From assembly GCA_945882915.1 (NCBI GenBank), contig CAMCWV010000001.1, positions 97,555-161,554 of the forward strand: 64,000 nt of DNA, in the 5' to 3' direction. The position numbers and the translations under genes are program-made. Positions 1-9,164 of the stretch are shown here, in pieces (the first letter of the stretch is position 1; each line of letters begins with the position of its first letter). The DNA comes from Waddlia chondrophila WSU 86-1044. Lineage in GTDB: Bacteria; Chlamydiota; Chlamydiia; Chlamydiales; CAMCWV01. Under the pieces are notes generated by a model. It had not been told where the DNA came from. It made no database searches and worked only from the letters and a program-made list of their open reading frames with translations.

Positions 1-432
1 CCTGGAAATGACGCTCAAACCGTATCGGCAGCATGTATCATCCTAGATGAGTTTTTATACAAACTTATGCAAGAACACCCCTTTAAGCCCTCTAAAATAG
101 CTCATCTCAAAGAAGTGCATGTACACACCCATTGCCACCAAAAGGCCCTTGTAGGGAGCAAATCAACGCTTGAAGTGTTGAAAGGAATTCCAGGGGTCAC
201 CTGCTCAGAGATCAACTCAGGATGTTGCGGCCTGGCAGGGTCGTTTGGATACGAAAAGGAACATTACGACTTTTCAATGAAAATTGGCGAGGATCGTCTA
301 CTTCCTGCCGTTCGCAAATGTGCTGACGGGGCCACCATCATTGCAAACGGCATGTCCTGTAGATCTCAGATCTCTCACGGCACAGGAAAAACGGCCAAGC
401 ATTTGGCCGAACTACTTGCCGATCTGCTCTAA
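1..432 (+). CDS. FAD/Fe-S oxidoreductase (D-lactate/glycolate oxidase type), C-terminal part
   Basis: The frame is open from base 1, so the gene starts before the window; an internal ATG at 67 is not the true start. What remains is a cysteine-rich CCG domain: a HTHCHQKAL segment followed about 30 residues later by SGCCGLAGSFGYEKEHY, then NGMSC near the end. This is the half-domain found twice in GlpC/LldE-type Fe-S subunits and at the C-terminus of fused FAD-linked oxidases (YdiJ/Dld type). Those enzymes oxidise a 2-hydroxy acid at FAD and pass electrons through Fe-S or related centres to the membrane quinone pool. Whether this protein is the fused form cannot be seen because the FAD domain lies outside the window. 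Family call is confident, substrate is not. Confidence 0.8.
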   Translation, partial: PGNDAQTVSAACIILDEFLYKLMQEHPFKPSKIAHLKEVHVHTHCHQKALVGSKSTLEVLKGIPGVTCSEINSGCCGLAGSFGYEKEHYDFSMKIGEDRLLPAVRKCADGATIIANGMSCRSQISHGTGKTAKHLAELLADLL

Positions 433-456
433 AGATGCGACGCCCTCAAAGGAAGA

Positions 457-489
457 TATACTCCGCTTAGCTGAAAATGGGGCTTTTGG
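457..489. repeat. half copy of the TATACTCC palindromic element
   Basis: Matches the left end of the family described at 43502-43665 (TATACTCCGCTTAGCTGAAA, then ATGGGGCTTT). The right half is missing; the sequence runs straight on into the leader of the exported-protein gene. Confidence 0.7.
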
Positions 490-577
490 ATCTGCTGCTC
501 TCTGCGTCCTATACTTGCTGCAATATCCCGCTTGGTTTAAGCTGCGACGCATTACCACCTGAAGAGGAACCTTGCCG

Positions 578-1060
578 ATGTTAAAAAAATATCTCGCCTT
601 GCTCTGCCTCCCCATCATCGCACTTTCTTGTATCGTTTTTGCCCAGGCCCCTGCTTCTCCTCCAAATCCTAAGGAGAAGATCTCTAGCGTAATGGAAAAC
701 ATCACAACCCTTCCCGCTCCCTTCGGTTTTAAACTAGCTCCGCTTGGCGAGGAAGAAAACATTCAAAGAGATGACTTGATCTGGTTTCCAGACCACCTTC
801 TGGTGGTAGAGGACGCCACAAAGAACCTCGTCTTAAAAGCCAAAGGCTTCCCCCAAATCAAAGGAGAAGCTCGCAAGGCCCACCACATTCAAGAGATCTT
901 CAGCAACATCAAAACTCTTGATCAGCTTAAAACCGCCTATTTAACTCAACCGCAACCTCTTTTGACGTTCCTTGACCCCGAAACAAAGATCCTTGCTGAG
1001 GTAAGAGATTACACAATCCTCAACATGGACAGCGCTTTTACAGAATACTACAATGATTAA
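578..1060 (+). CDS. small exported protein of unknown function
   Basis: Encodes 160 residues. The N-terminus is a signal peptide: MLKKY, a hydrophobic run (LALLCLPIIALSCIVFA), then a plausible signal peptidase I site after FAQA. A TTG lies two codons upstream at 572, but the AGAGG at 563-567 sits about 10 bases from the ATG at 578 and only 4 from the TTG, so I chose the ATG. The mature part is soluble-looking with no motif I recognise. Its stop overlaps the start of scpA (ATGATTAA), so it is probably translationally coupled to the scpAB pair. I do not recognise the family. Confidence 0.7.
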   Translation: MLKKYLALLCLPIIALSCIVFAQAPASPPNPKEKISSVMENITTLPAPFGFKLAPLGEEENIQRDDLIWFPDHLLVVEDATKNLVLKAKGFPQIKGEARKAHHIQEIFSNIKTLDQLKTAYLTQPQPLLTFLDPETKILAEVRDYTILNMDSAFTEYYND

Positions 1061-1793
1061 AACTCTCGAAGAGACCTCCTTTCTTCTCGACTTCTTTGAA
1101 GGACCGCTCGACCTTCTTCTTTACCTCGTGCAAAAAGAAGAAGTGAACATCAGTCAAGTGACCTTGCAATCAATCACAGAGCAGATCCGCGAGCACCTGC
1201 TCAATGCATCAGGTGCCTCAAAAGTGGATGCTGGAGCGGAATTTCTAGCCTTGGCATCGACAATGCTAATGATGAAGAGTCACGCCCTTCTGCCGCAAAC
1301 AGGAGCCATTCCTGAAGCTGAGGCGCTTAACCCTCAATTTGATTGGGTTCACCAGCTTATTGAATATCAACGGTTCAAAGAAATCGCCAAGCAACTCGCC
1401 GGCAAAGAAAAGCAACAAGAAGCCTATTATCATCGTGGCAATCATCTCCCTGACGAGCCAGAGCCTCAAACAACAGGCCTTGCCCTTGTCTCTTTAAGCG
1501 AGCTTGCTGGACTGTTTCAAGAAATCATGAAGAAGGCTCCTGCTGCTGGCAAGAACCTTCTTCAAGATGATGTTTGGAAAGTATCCGATCAGATTATCAT
1601 CCTTCAAAACCTATTGGAAGATCGAAAAGAAATCCTCTTTACGTTATTATTTGCTCCAGACAAGTGTTGTGAAGAGCTGATTGTTCTGTTCTTAGCGCTC
1701 CTAGAGCTAATGAAGCAACAAAAAGCAGCTGTCGTAAGGCCCCCCTCAAACGAAAAAATTTATTTAGTAGTGCTGCATGAAACGCGATCTTAA
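1053..1793 (+). CDS. scpA: segregation and condensation protein A (ScpA)
   Basis: Encodes 246 residues, the usual kleisin length. The N-terminus carries the hallmark FEGPLDLLLYLVQKEEVNISQV, which in ScpA binds the Smc neck, followed by the EFLALASTMLMMKSHALLP helix. The C-terminal winged helix (LFLALLELMKQQKAAVV) that contacts the Smc head is intact. ScpA, ScpB and Smc together form the bacterial condensin that compacts and segregates the chromosome. The gene overlaps the upstream exported-protein gene by 8 bases and scpB by 17 bases, so the pair is clearly co-transcribed. Confidence 0.93.
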   Translation: MIKTLEETSFLLDFFEGPLDLLLYLVQKEEVNISQVTLQSITEQIREHLLNASGASKVDAGAEFLALASTMLMMKSHALLPQTGAIPEAEALNPQFDWVHQLIEYQRFKEIAKQLAGKEKQQEAYYHRGNHLPDEPEPQTTGLALVSLSELAGLFQEIMKKAPAAGKNLLQDDVWKVSDQIIILQNLLEDRKEILFTLLFAPDKCCEELIVLFLALLELMKQQKAAVVRPPSNEKIYLVVLHETRS

Positions 1794-2496
1794 TTTATTC
1801 GAACAAGCTGCAGAAGCCACAGCAACCCTTCTAGAGAAAAGTGTTGCTCTAGAAAAAAGCCTGGAAAAAAGTTTAGACCGGCTTCTAGAAGGACGAACAG
1901 ACGCGCTAAAACAGCCAACACAAACACAACCTGCCCATCCAGCAAAAAAAGGCAGCGACCCAGAAACGCGCAGTCAAATCAAACGGATCATAGAGGCGCT
2001 CCTCTTTGCCAGCAGCGACCCCGTCCCCTTTCAAAAAATGCGTGAAATCGCAAGCACGACCCATTCCACCTCTTCCCAAGTCCTCGCAAGTGTCATCGCT
2101 GAGCTTGAACAAGAATATTTATTTCGAAAGTGCGCCTTCCAGCTCGACCAGATTGCTGGCGGTTTTATTCTAAGAACGCGTGAAGAGTATAGCTCGTACC
2201 TCAAACTACTTGGCGACAAAAGGAGGCAAGACCGTCTTTCTCACGCTGCAATGGAAGTCCTTGCCATCATCGCCTACCGGCAGCCGATCACCCGCCCCCA
2301 AATTGAAGCAATCCGCGGAGTTGACTGTTCCGGAACGCTCCATAGCCTCACCGAAAGGGGCCTTGTTGAAAGCACAGGAAAGCTCGAAGCCCCAGGGCGT
2401 CCTTCTTTATATGGGGTCACCCAGCGCTTTTTGCAGCACTTTGGCCTTCGCGACCTGCAAGCCCTTCCTCAAACGCTTCCCTCATTAAAAATTTAA
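1777..2496 (+). CDS. scpB: segregation and condensation protein B (ScpB)
   Basis: Encodes 239 residues. After a poorly conserved, Glu/Lys-rich N-terminal extension of about 65 residues (with a repeated EKSLEKSLDRL helix), the ScpB fold begins at IKRIIEALLFASSDPVPF. It contains the conserved LSHAAMEVLAIIAYRQPITRPQIEAIRGVD and the GRPSLYGVT segment of the second winged helix. ScpB dimers bind the middle of ScpA in the Smc-ScpAB condensin. It overlaps scpA by 17 bases. The N-terminal extension is longer than in typical ScpB and may be lineage specific. Confidence 0.93.
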   Translation: MKRDLNLFEQAAEATATLLEKSVALEKSLEKSLDRLLEGRTDALKQPTQTQPAHPAKKGSDPETRSQIKRIIEALLFASSDPVPFQKMREIASTTHSTSSQVLASVIAELEQEYLFRKCAFQLDQIAGGFILRTREEYSSYLKLLGDKRRQDRLSHAAMEVLAIIAYRQPITRPQIEAIRGVDCSGTLHSLTERGLVESTGKLEAPGRPSLYGVTQRFLQHFGLRDLQALPQTLPSLKI

Positions 2497-2536
2497 CTTC
2501 TATTAGTCGCTGAAATGCCTATAATTGCCTGTTTCG

Positions 2537-2792
2537 TGTAACAGTTCACATACCCAAAGCGACTTTTTCAAGAAAGATTTGACGCTTATAGGGGGTGTTT
2601 TGGCAGCCTTACCATTGAAGTGGCATTGCCCGCTTTCCTCCCTCTCTATTTTCTCTCACGTTCTCTGTGTTTCAAAATATTAATACCAGTTTTTTTTTTA
2701 ACCACAGAGGCGTGAGAGAACGTGAGAGAAAATACAAAAGAGTTTGTAACAGTTCAGATGCACCGACGAAAGAGGGGTATTTGCACTGTTAC
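2537..2792. repeat. truncated copy of a long dispersed repeat (second copy at 55875-56290)
   Basis: The stretch from the GTAACAGTTCACATACCC motif to the later ACTGTTACC motif is closely similar, base for base, to 55879-56133. It includes an internal AT-rich hairpin module (TGTGTTTCAAAATATTAATACC ... ACCACAGAGGCGTGAGAG). The right inverted arm present in the other copy (56165-56276) is absent here. It fills the gap between scpB and the rpsL promoter. The short open frames on both strands (2667-2876, 2698-2901) are repeat sequence, not genes. Confidence 0.8.
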
Positions 2793-2862
2793 CATTTCGT
2801 CTACTTAAGTCCCTCCCTTTTATTGGCAAGGCGACGGCTCTCTCCTCCCCAGAAGCCTTTAT

Positions 2863-2892
2863 TTGCAAATAAATGATTCCCTGCCGTATAGT
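2863..2892 (+). promoter_or_regulatory. probable sigma-66/70 type promoter of the rpsL operon
   Basis: TTGCAA at 2863-2868 and TATAGT at 2887-2892 are separated by 18 bases and lie about 80 bases before the rpsL start, directly after the repeat. The predicted start point is near 2899. By-eye match only. Confidence 0.45.
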
Positions 2893-2970
2893 GTTCGACA
2901 TCTTCTGTTCTAAGCACAGGCTTTGTTCAGATCTGGAGAATTATTTTCTGTGAAGGAGAACGGCCAATTT

Positions 2971-3387
2971 ATGCCAACAATTAACCAACTGATTAAAGAA
3001 GGACGCAGGAGCAAGGTCAAAAGAAAGAAGTCTCCTGCTCTACAACGGTGCCCACAGCGTCGTGGTGTTTGTCTTGTAGTCAAAACTCAAACACCTAAAA
3101 AGCCTAACTCTGCTCTACGTAAAGTAGCCAAAGTAAGACTTACAAATGGTCAAGAAGTTAACACCTACATCGGCGGAGAAGGACATAACCTACAAGAACA
3201 CAGTATCGTTCTAATACGTGGCGGTCGTGTAAAAGACCTTCCTGGGGTTCGCTACCACACTGTTCGAGGAACTCTTGACTGCGCTGGTGTTAAAGATCGC
3301 AAACAAGGCAGATCTAAGTATGGTGTTAAAAAAGACAAAGCAGCCACCAAATCAGCTCCTAAAGCCGCTACTAAAGCCGCTAAGTAA
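2971..3387 (+). CDS. rpsL: 30S ribosomal protein S12
   Basis: Encodes 138 residues from [12 protein letters not shown]. An in-frame upstream start would add 16 residues that do not belong to S12; the AAGGAG at 2953-2958 fits the chosen ATG better. The decoding-centre loops are intact: [17 protein letters not shown] and [13 protein letters not shown], the two regions where streptomycin-resistance changes occur in bacteria. The lysine/alanine-rich tail ([16 protein letters not shown]) extends beyond the usual S12 C-terminus. First gene of the rpsL-rpsG-fusA-rpsJ operon, the same order as in Chlamydia. Confidence 0.97.
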   Translation: MPTINQLIKEGRRSKVKRKKSPALQRCPQRRGVCLVVKTQTPKKPNSALRKVAKVRLTNGQEVNTYIGGEGHNLQEHSIVLIRGGRVKDLPGVRYHTVRGTLDCAGVKDRKQGRSKYGVKKDKAATKSAPKAATKAAK

Positions 3388-3666
3388 TCGCAGCTGAGTG
3401 CAAATAGTAAAAATTAAAAAGTAAAGTAAAAAGCCCAGAGTAAACAACTCCTACCAAGACACTCAAAGTAACGCAAGAATTTTTGAGAAATAAAAATTCT
3501 GGCGCGCGCTTTGTGCTTAAAGAGCCGTTCAACAAAAGAACTACCTCAACAAGCCCAAACCGCGAGCAGGCCTTAAGAAAGAGAGATCTCCCTCTAAGAC
3601 CAAGTGAATGATGGGCTTTTTACTAATTATTAGTATCGAAACAATTAGTGATTATTTGAGGAAATC
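3388..3666. other. rpsL-rpsG spacer with an AT-rich hairpin
   Basis: A 279-base spacer, long for a ribosomal operon. It contains the hairpin AGAATTTTT / AAAAATTCT at about 3477-3500 and an AAAGCCCA / TGGGCTTT pair at its two ends (3430s and 3610s) that could pair over long range. No gene is visible. It could hold an internal promoter or a processing site; the sequence does not decide. Confidence 0.4.
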
Positions 3667-4140
3667 ATGTCCAGAAGACGTCGCGCAGAAAAACGCCCTA
3701 TTGAACCAGATCCTAAGTACAATAGCCAAATTTTGGCAAAATTCGTCAACAAGTTGATGATCGGTGGAAAGAAATCAACAGCTCGTACTATTTTGTACGG
3801 CGCCCTTGAAATCATCCAGAAAAAATCAGGTACCGCAGAGCCGCTACAATTTTTCGAGCAAGCTCTAGAAAACGTTAAGCCTACTCTTGAAGTAAAATCA
3901 CGCCGTATCGGCGGTGCTACTTATCAAGTACCTATCGAGATCCACCCAGACCGTCGCACATCTCTTGCTATGCTCTGGATTATCAACTTTGCCAGAGCAC
4001 AACACGGCAAGCCGATGATGGAAGGTCTCGCTAGCGAATTGATGGCCGCCTTCAACATGCAAGGCAACGCAATCAAAAAGAAAGACGACACACATCGTAT
4101 GGCAGAAGCAAACAAAGCTTTCGCTCACTACAAGTTCTAA
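3667..4140 (+). CDS. rpsG: 30S ribosomal protein S7
   Basis: Encodes 157 residues, starting [20 protein letters not shown] with GAGG seven bases upstream of the ATG. The S7 core is clear: [40 protein letters not shown] and the C-terminal [22 protein letters not shown]7 nucleates assembly of the 30S head by binding the 3' domain of 16S rRNA. It sits 16 bases before fusA. Confidence 0.97.
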   Translation: MSRRRRAEKRPIEPDPKYNSQILAKFVNKLMIGGKKSTARTILYGALEIIQKKSGTAEPLQFFEQALENVKPTLEVKSRRIGGATYQVPIEIHPDRRTSLAMLWIINFARAQHGKPMMEGLASELMAAFNMQGNAIKKKDDTHRMAEANKAFAHYKF

Positions 4141-4156
4141 GGAGTAAAGATTCACG

Positions 4157-6298
4157 ATGGCTAGAGATCCTAAATACCCCTTAGGCCTTGTCCGTAACAT
4201 TGGTATTATGGCCCACATCGATGCGGGCAAAACGACCACTACGGAAAGAATTCTTTACTACACCGGCCGTGTTCACCGCATTGGTGAAGTGCACGACGGT
4301 GCTGCGACAATGGACTGGATGGCTCAAGAGCAAGAAAGAGGGATCACGATCACCTCTGCTGCGACAACAGTCTACTGGAAGCACGGCGACACAAAAACCG
4401 ACTACAAAATCAACATCATCGACACCCCTGGCCACGTTGACTTCACAATCGAAGTTGAGCGTTCGCTGCGCGTTCTTGATGGTGCTGTGGCCCTATTCTG
4501 CTCTGTATCAGGTGTCGAGCCTCAGTCTGAAACCGTTTGGCGTCAAGCTGACAAATACCGCGTGCCTCGCATCGCCTTTGTCAACAAGATGGACCGTGCT
4601 GGAGCCGACTTCTTCGACGCTCTAGCGACGATGAAAGAAAAACTCGGTGCCCACGCCATTCCTCTCCAGTGCCCAATTGGTGCTGAAGCTGACTTCAAAG
4701 GAATGGTTGACCTCATCAAAATGAAGGCCTTTATCTTCCATACAGAAGATCTAGGAACCACATGGGATGAATTGGACCTCAACGATCCAAAAGCAAATCT
4801 TGACGAAGCCTTCCAGAAGAAGTGCCAAGACATGCGCGACTACCTCCTCGAAGAGCTAGCGTCACTCTCTGGCGACGACTGCTTCATGGAAAAATACTTC
4901 GAAGATCCAAGCAAGATCACTCAAGACGAGATCCATGCAGCAATTCGTAAAGGGGTCTGCAACAACCTCTTTAACCCTGTACTATGTGGCTCAGCCTTCA
5001 AAAATAAAGGGGTTCAGCAGCTCTTAGACGCTGTTGTCTCGTACATGCCATCTCCGCTAGATCGTGGATCAACTCCTGCTATGGATGTAGTCACCCATGA
5101 GCCTATCGACTCTCTTAAACCAGCTGACGATGCACCTCTTGCTTGCTTAGCATTCAAGATCATGTCCCCTCTCCCCCTCATGGGTCCTTTGACTTATGTA
5201 AGGGTTTATAGCGGAACCTTGAAGAAAGGGATGACCCTCGTCAACACGACAAGAAACCGTGAAGAAGAACGCGTTTCTCGCCTTCTAGAGATGCACGCAA
5301 ACAAGCCAACAGATAAAGACGAACTCTTTACTGGAGACATCGGCGCTTGCCTCGGTCTTAAGAATGCTAGAACAGGAGATACCCTCGTTCTTAAAGGAAC
5401 AAACATTCTTCTCGAAAAGATGACCTTCCCAGAGCCTGTAATCTCAATGTCTATCGAAACTGCCTCTAAAGCAGATAACGAAAAACTTTCTGATGCACTC
5501 CAGAAGCTCTCGAGAGAAGACCCCACTTTCCGCGTAACTACAAACCAAGAAACAGGTCAGACGCTTATTGCAGGGATGGGAGAGCTCCACCTTGACATCT
5601 TGCGTGACCGTATGTCCCGCGAGTTTAAGGTAAACGCAACTGTCGGTAAACCTGAAGTCTCTTACAAAGAAACCATTACTAAATCAACTGAGCATGACCA
5701 CAAGTATGCTAAGCAGTCTGGTGGTAAAGGTCAATTTGCTCAGATGACAATCAAAGTTGAGCCAAATGAACCTGGAGCTGGAAACTTAGTTGTCAGCAAA
5801 ATCGTTGGCGGAGCTATTCCTAAGGAATTCATTGCCCCTGCAATCGAAGGGATCACCGAAGGATTGGCAACAGGCGCACTTGCGAACTACCCACTCGTTG
5901 ACGTTAAGGTCTCGATTATCGACGGGAAGTACCACGATGTTGACTCCAGTGAAATGGCGTTCAAGATCTGCGGTTCTATGACTATCAAAGAAGCTGCGAG
6001 AAAGTGCCATCCAGTTATTCTTGAACCGATCATGCGTGTCGATGTGACTTGCCCAGAAGATTACCAGGGTGACGTCATTGGGGACTTAATGAGGAGACGA
6101 GGACAGGTGAATGGACAAGAACAACACAAGAAGCTTGTTTCTATCCACTCAACAGTACCTCTAAGCACAATGTTTGGTTATGCTACAGCTGTCCGCTCTT
6201 TGAGCCAAGGCCGCGCAGCATTCACCATGACACCTGATAAGTTTGAGAAGGTTACTGCAGCTATCCAAAAAGAAATTATTGAAGGCAAGAAGAAGTAA
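4157..6298 (+). CDS. fusA: translation elongation factor G
   Basis: Encodes 713 residues, slightly longer than the roughly 700 of most EF-G. The GTPase motifs are complete: HIDAGKTT (G1), [10 protein letters not shown] (G2), [10 protein letters not shown] (G3) and [10 protein letters not shown] (G4). Domains II to V follow, including the domain [26 protein letters not shown] and the domain [13 protein letters not shown] region that reaches the decoding site. It catalyses GTP-driven translocation and, with RRF, ribosome recycling. Located between rpsG and rpsJ in one operon. Confidence 0.97.
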   Translation: MARDPKYPLGLVRNIGIMAHIDAGKTTTTERILYYTGRVHRIGEVHDGAATMDWMAQEQERGITITSAATTVYWKHGDTKTDYKINIIDTPGHVDFTIEVERSLRVLDGAVALFCSVSGVEPQSETVWRQADKYRVPRIAFVNKMDRAGADFFDALATMKEKLGAHAIPLQCPIGAEADFKGMVDLIKMKAFIFHTEDLGTTWDELDLNDPKANLDEAFQKKCQDMRDYLLEELASLSGDDCFMEKYFEDPSKITQDEIHAAIRKGVCNNLFNPVLCGSAFKNKGVQQLLDAVVSYMPSPLDRGSTPAMDVVTHEPIDSLKPADDAPLACLAFKIMSPLPLMGPLTYVRVYSGTLKKGMTLVNTTRNREEERVSRLLEMHANKPTDKDELFTGDIGACLGLKNARTGDTLVLKGTNILLEKMTFPEPVISMSIETASKADNEKLSDALQKLSREDPTFRVTTNQETGQTLIAGMGELHLDILRDRMSREFKVNATVGKPEVSYKETITKSTEHDHKYAKQSGGKGQFAQMTIKVEPNEPGAGNLVVSKIVGGAIPKEFIAPAIEGITEGLATGALANYPLVDVKVSIIDGKYHDVDSSEMAFKICGSMTIKEAARKCHPVILEPIMRVDVTCPEDYQGDVIGDLMRRRGQVNGQEQHKKLVSIHSTVPLSTMFGYATAVRSLSQGRAAFTMTPDKFEKVTAAIQKEIIEGKKK

Positions 6299-6306
6299 AG
6301 GGAACT

Positions 6307-6648
6307 ATGACAACACCAAATACAGCAGCAAAGCAACAGAACAACCAAAAAATTCGCATCCGCTTGAAAGGATACGATCAGCGCGTTCTAGACGGCGCAA
6401 CGATCGACATCGTTGAAGCTGCGAAACGAACGGGCGCACAAGTTGCAGGACCAGTCCCTTTGCCTACACGCAGAGAGATCTACACTGTCTTGCGTTCTTC
6501 TAACATCGACCGCAAGTCGCGCGAACAGTTCGAAATTCGCACGCACAAGCGCTTCCTTGATATTCTTCATCCATCAGCTAAAACCATTGATACTCTTGGA
6601 ACACTCGTGCTTCCAGCCGGGGTTCAGATCACCATTAAGGTTCTGTAA
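6307..6648 (+). CDS. rpsJ: 30S ribosomal protein S10
   Basis: Encodes 113 residues. After a short polar N-terminal extension ([14 protein letters not shown]) the S10 fold begins at [15 protein letters not shown], with the conserved [17 protein letters not shown] and [13 protein letters not shown] segments. S10 lies in the 30S head and in many bacteria also binds NusB/NusG in antitermination. Starts 9 bases after fusA, is last in the operon and is followed by a strong terminator. Confidence 0.96.
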   Translation: MTTPNTAAKQQNNQKIRIRLKGYDQRVLDGATIDIVEAAKRTGAQVAGPVPLPTRREIYTVLRSSNIDRKSREQFEIRTHKRFLDILHPSAKTIDTLGTLVLPAGVQITIKVL

Positions 6649-6698
6649 TCTCCTCTTAAAAGAGACGCTGTAGAAAAAGCAAAGCCAGAAAAACAAAA

Positions 6699-6737
6699 CC
6701 CGAGCAACCTCGTAATAAGAGGCTGCTCGGGTTTTTT
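6699..6737 (+). terminator. rho-independent terminator of the rpsL-rpsJ operon
   Basis: CCCGAGCA-a-CCTC, a loop of about 7 bases, then GAGG-c-TGCTCGGG followed by TTTTTT. Twelve base pairs with one unpaired A/C position and an uninterrupted U tract. Confidence 0.93.
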
Positions 6738-6789
6738 GTGTTTCAAAAATCTTAATGCCAGTTTTTTGAAACACAGAGGCGTGAGAGAA
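6738..6789. repeat. 'CACAGAGGCGTGAGAG' hairpin repeat
   Basis: GTGTTTCAAAAA and TTTTTTGAAACAC flank CTTAATGCCAG, followed by ACAGAGGCGTGAGAG. The same module occurs at about 2670-2735, 30645-30705 and 56005-56075, and a fragment ends the window at 63930-63945. It begins immediately at the U tract of the rpsJ terminator. Confidence 0.7.
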
Positions 6790-6944
6790 GCAACTGCTCA
6801 TAAAGTTGAGAGGTAAACATTTTTCGAGCCCTCTCAAGGATGTTTTCAGTCCTATTGGCATCTGAAAAATCGACGTTTACCGAAGGCGCCAAAGCTCCGG
6901 GGCTTTCGCGCTAGCATACTCGCAATTTGAATGTTGACAGATCT

Positions 6945-7400
6945 CTAGTCTTTTGACTTGTCGGGGTGCCGCGAAACTTTGCCATGAACAATTGTCCTGT
7001 AAAGGTGGGGAGTTGTAAACTCTGCATGAGTTAAATAGGTGCCCTCTGGCTGGATTTCAAAGATTTCAATCCCTTCAAAACCAGTTTTACTATCCCGAAA
7101 CTCCCAAGCAATTTTCTTTGGATTAATGACCCCTTTGCCAAGAACCGTCCCCACAATGTTATTCTCCATTTTTACGTCAAACGAGTCAGAGGTGATATTA
7201 GAAAAGAAATACTGACTCTTTATTTTTTTATCAAACCCTTCTATTTCAATCTCTTGAACAATAGGGATTTCGTTTTTAGCGCGCGCCTTACTAATAATCC
7301 ACTGCGTGCGAAAACTAAGCTTATCGTCCGCCACATTAAATGAGATCGATCCCCCTCCAAGCCAGGCCGAAGGAGAAAAGAGAAAATTGTGATGTGTCAT
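6945..7400 (-). CDS. conserved-looking hypothetical protein coupled to rodA
   Basis: Encodes 151 residues if translation starts at the ATG at 7400 (MTHHNFLFSPSAW); a longer open frame to 7526 runs back inside rodA and is an overlap artefact. The start codon shares one base with the rodA stop (TGATG), so the two are translationally coupled. The protein is rich in beta-strand-like segments (GGGSISFNVADDKLSF, KAWEF-type and EGTYLTHAEF) and could be a small lipocalin-like or jelly-roll domain, but this is a guess from the pattern. No signal peptide or membrane segment. Function unknown. Confidence 0.65.
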   Translation of the reverse strand: MTHHNFLFSPSAWLGGGSISFNVADDKLSFRTQWIISKARAKNEIPIVQEIEIEGFDKKIKSQYFFSNITSDSFDVKMENNIVGTVLGKGVINPKKIAWEFRDSKTGFEGIEIFEIQPEGTYLTHAEFTTPHLYRTIVHGKVSRHPDKSKD

Positions 7401-8536
7401 CAGAACATAAACCGTCGCGTATAGATACTCTGCAAGATCCCTAGGGCCGCCATCGCAGATACGACAGAAGAGCCCCCATAGGTCACAAAGAGCAAAGGAA
7501 TCCCTGTGATCGGAAGTAGGCCGCACATCATGCTCATGTTTACCAGAACATGGACAGCCAAATAGACCGTTAACCCTGCGGCGAGCATTCGCCCGAAATG
7601 ATCTTTTGCAACAGCTGCGACCTGAAATGAAAAGTAAAGCAGGGCGTAATAAAGCGCAATAAGGACTACCATCCCCACAAAACCAAATTCCTCTCCGTAA
7701 GCTGCAAATACAGAATCAGTGTAGGGGAAAGGGACCCAGCCACGCCCTGTAAACTCACTACTGCGCCACCCCACTCCTGTAAAGCCCCCAATTGCAATTG
7801 CAGTTACCGCAGCCTTTTGGTGATCTGTTTCGGGTTTTAGCCGTTCATACTGATAGTTCTTAAGAACTTTAGTGGCATAGGGCTGCATTTCTGCATGAGA
7901 AAACACCCCCAAAAGAAAAAGCAACACGATCGCAAGTGCAATGAACGCAAGGATAGACATCCCCCTGAGGACGAGGGGGTGAACTCCGCCGAAATAAAAG
8001 ATAACAAGAGCGATGGGATAGAGAAGAATTGCCGCATCGAGGTCTGGCTGTTTTAGAATCAGTATCGCAGGGACGCCGACAAGAAGCAGGGCCCAAAAGG
8101 CAGTACCCATCTCGTGAGCACGCGCTTGCCGTCTCTCCAAAAACCAGCTCAGCGTGATAATAACGATGATCTTGGCAAGCTCAACAGGTTGAACGTTAAA
8201 GTTAATGCCCGGGATGCGGTACCAGCGGTGCACGTTGTGTATAGCCGGAGTAAAGAAAAGGCCAACCAGCGAAAGGATCATGATCACATAAAAAAACCAC
8301 GCCCATTCCCGCAGCTTATTGTAGTCAAACCCTGCGCAAAATAAATAGATGCAGCTACCGACAGCAAACCACTGCAGTTGACTTTTGACAAGCGGAGTAA
8401 AAAAGAGATCTTCAGGGCTGTCTGGAGCAGAAACGTAGCTGGTAGAAGAGATCACCAGCAGGCTGATGACCATCAATGCGAGTAGAATAGGCGCGACGCG
8501 AAAATCTAACCGAGAAAAGTACTTTGCACTCCACAT
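7400..8536 (-). CDS. rodA: RodA, SEDS-family peptidoglycan glycosyltransferase
   Basis: Encodes 378 residues with about ten hydrophobic segments. The SEDS signature stretch FPYTDSVFAAYGEEFGFVG contains the Asp that is catalytic in RodA/FtsW, and the loop with VQPVELAKI is also typical. RodA polymerises lipid II into glycan strands in the inner membrane, normally with a class B PBP. Chlamydiae lack a conventional sacculus but use a septal peptidoglycan ring, so this works with the murE-ftsI cluster at 49-53 kb. In Chlamydia rodA sits beside birA; here one extra gene and a repeat block lie between them. Confidence 0.93.
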   Translation of the reverse strand: MWSAKYFSRLDFRVAPILLALMVISLLVISSTSYVSAPDSPEDLFFTPLVKSQLQWFAVGSCIYLFCAGFDYNKLREWAWFFYVIMILSLVGLFFTPAIHNVHRWYRIPGINFNVQPVELAKIIVIITLSWFLERRQARAHEMGTAFWALLLVGVPAILILKQPDLDAAILLYPIALVIFYFGGVHPLVLRGMSILAFIALAIVLLFLLGVFSHAEMQPYATKVLKNYQYERLKPETDHQKAAVTAIAIGGFTGVGWRSSEFTGRGWVPFPYTDSVFAAYGEEFGFVGMVVLIALYYALLYFSFQVAAVAKDHFGRMLAAGLTVYLAVHVLVNMSMMCGLLPITGIPLLFVTYGGSSVVSAMAALGILQSIYTRRFMF

Positions 8537-9164
8537 ACGCCTTCCTTAAACCGCAGACAATAACACATCGATATATACCCTGTTTTCAATTGCCCAGCAA
8601 GGAGGGAGTGGGGGAGGGGTGCAAGGGATAGCCCTTACATGAAGGTAACGTTGGCCGTCTCAGATTCCTATTTACCCACCTTCGTGCTTGATATTATTTA
8701 ACCCAGCGGGGCTTAAGGAGCGAGCGAAGCGAAGCTCTTTGGAGTGCTGGGACTTGTCATAGCTTTCATTGGGAGGGACACGTCCCTCCCAGACACACAC
8801 GTATGCTTACTAAGGTTCAGTGGACTCGACATGTCGAGTCCTAACAAAGCTAGGACATGTCCCAGCACTCCAAAGAGCTTCGCTTCGCTCGCTCCGAACA
8901 TGCTAACCAACAGGTGTTAAATAGGTTAATCGTTTTTGCGGGGGCTTAGGGAGCACCGCGTTAGCGGTGCTCCCTAAAACGCCTAATAAATTAGGAGTTG
9001 TAGATGCGGATGACGATTTTTAAGCCGAGACAGCAGGTGGAAGGGGTGCACTCCCAGTTGTTGCCACGGACAGCATATTTATACAGAACTTCACGACACA
9101 ATCTCCTCAACCGCAAGCAGTGGAAATATCGCCTGAGCTACAATGCCACTGTTAAACGGCATCT
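8537..9164. other. 628-base gene-free stretch carrying a palindromic repeat
   Basis: 8537-8700 contains only a fragment (ATGAAGGTAACG...GGCCGTCT) also seen in the inverted repeat at 25058-25167. 8718-8896 is a copy of the nested-hairpin repeat listed separately. 8900-9164 shows no convincing gene, RNA or repeat; the 63-codon frame at 9004-9195 has no support. Confidence 0.5.
8718..8896. repeat. nested-hairpin repeat family, copy A
   Basis: Outer inverted arms CTCTTTGGAGTGCTGGGAC and GTCCCAGCACTCCAAAGAG enclose two perfect palindromes, GGGAGGGACACGTCCCTCCC at 8771-8790 and GGACTCGACATGTCGAGTCC at 8822-8841. The ends carry GAGCGAGCGAAGCGAAG in inverted orientation. A full second copy in the opposite orientation is at 30019-30200 and a half copy at 61012-61114. 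Confidence 0.85.

Noticed and set aside
2667..2901. Short frames on both strands before rpsL
   Set aside because: Both lie in dispersed repeat sequence that is also present, with changes, at 56005-56254.
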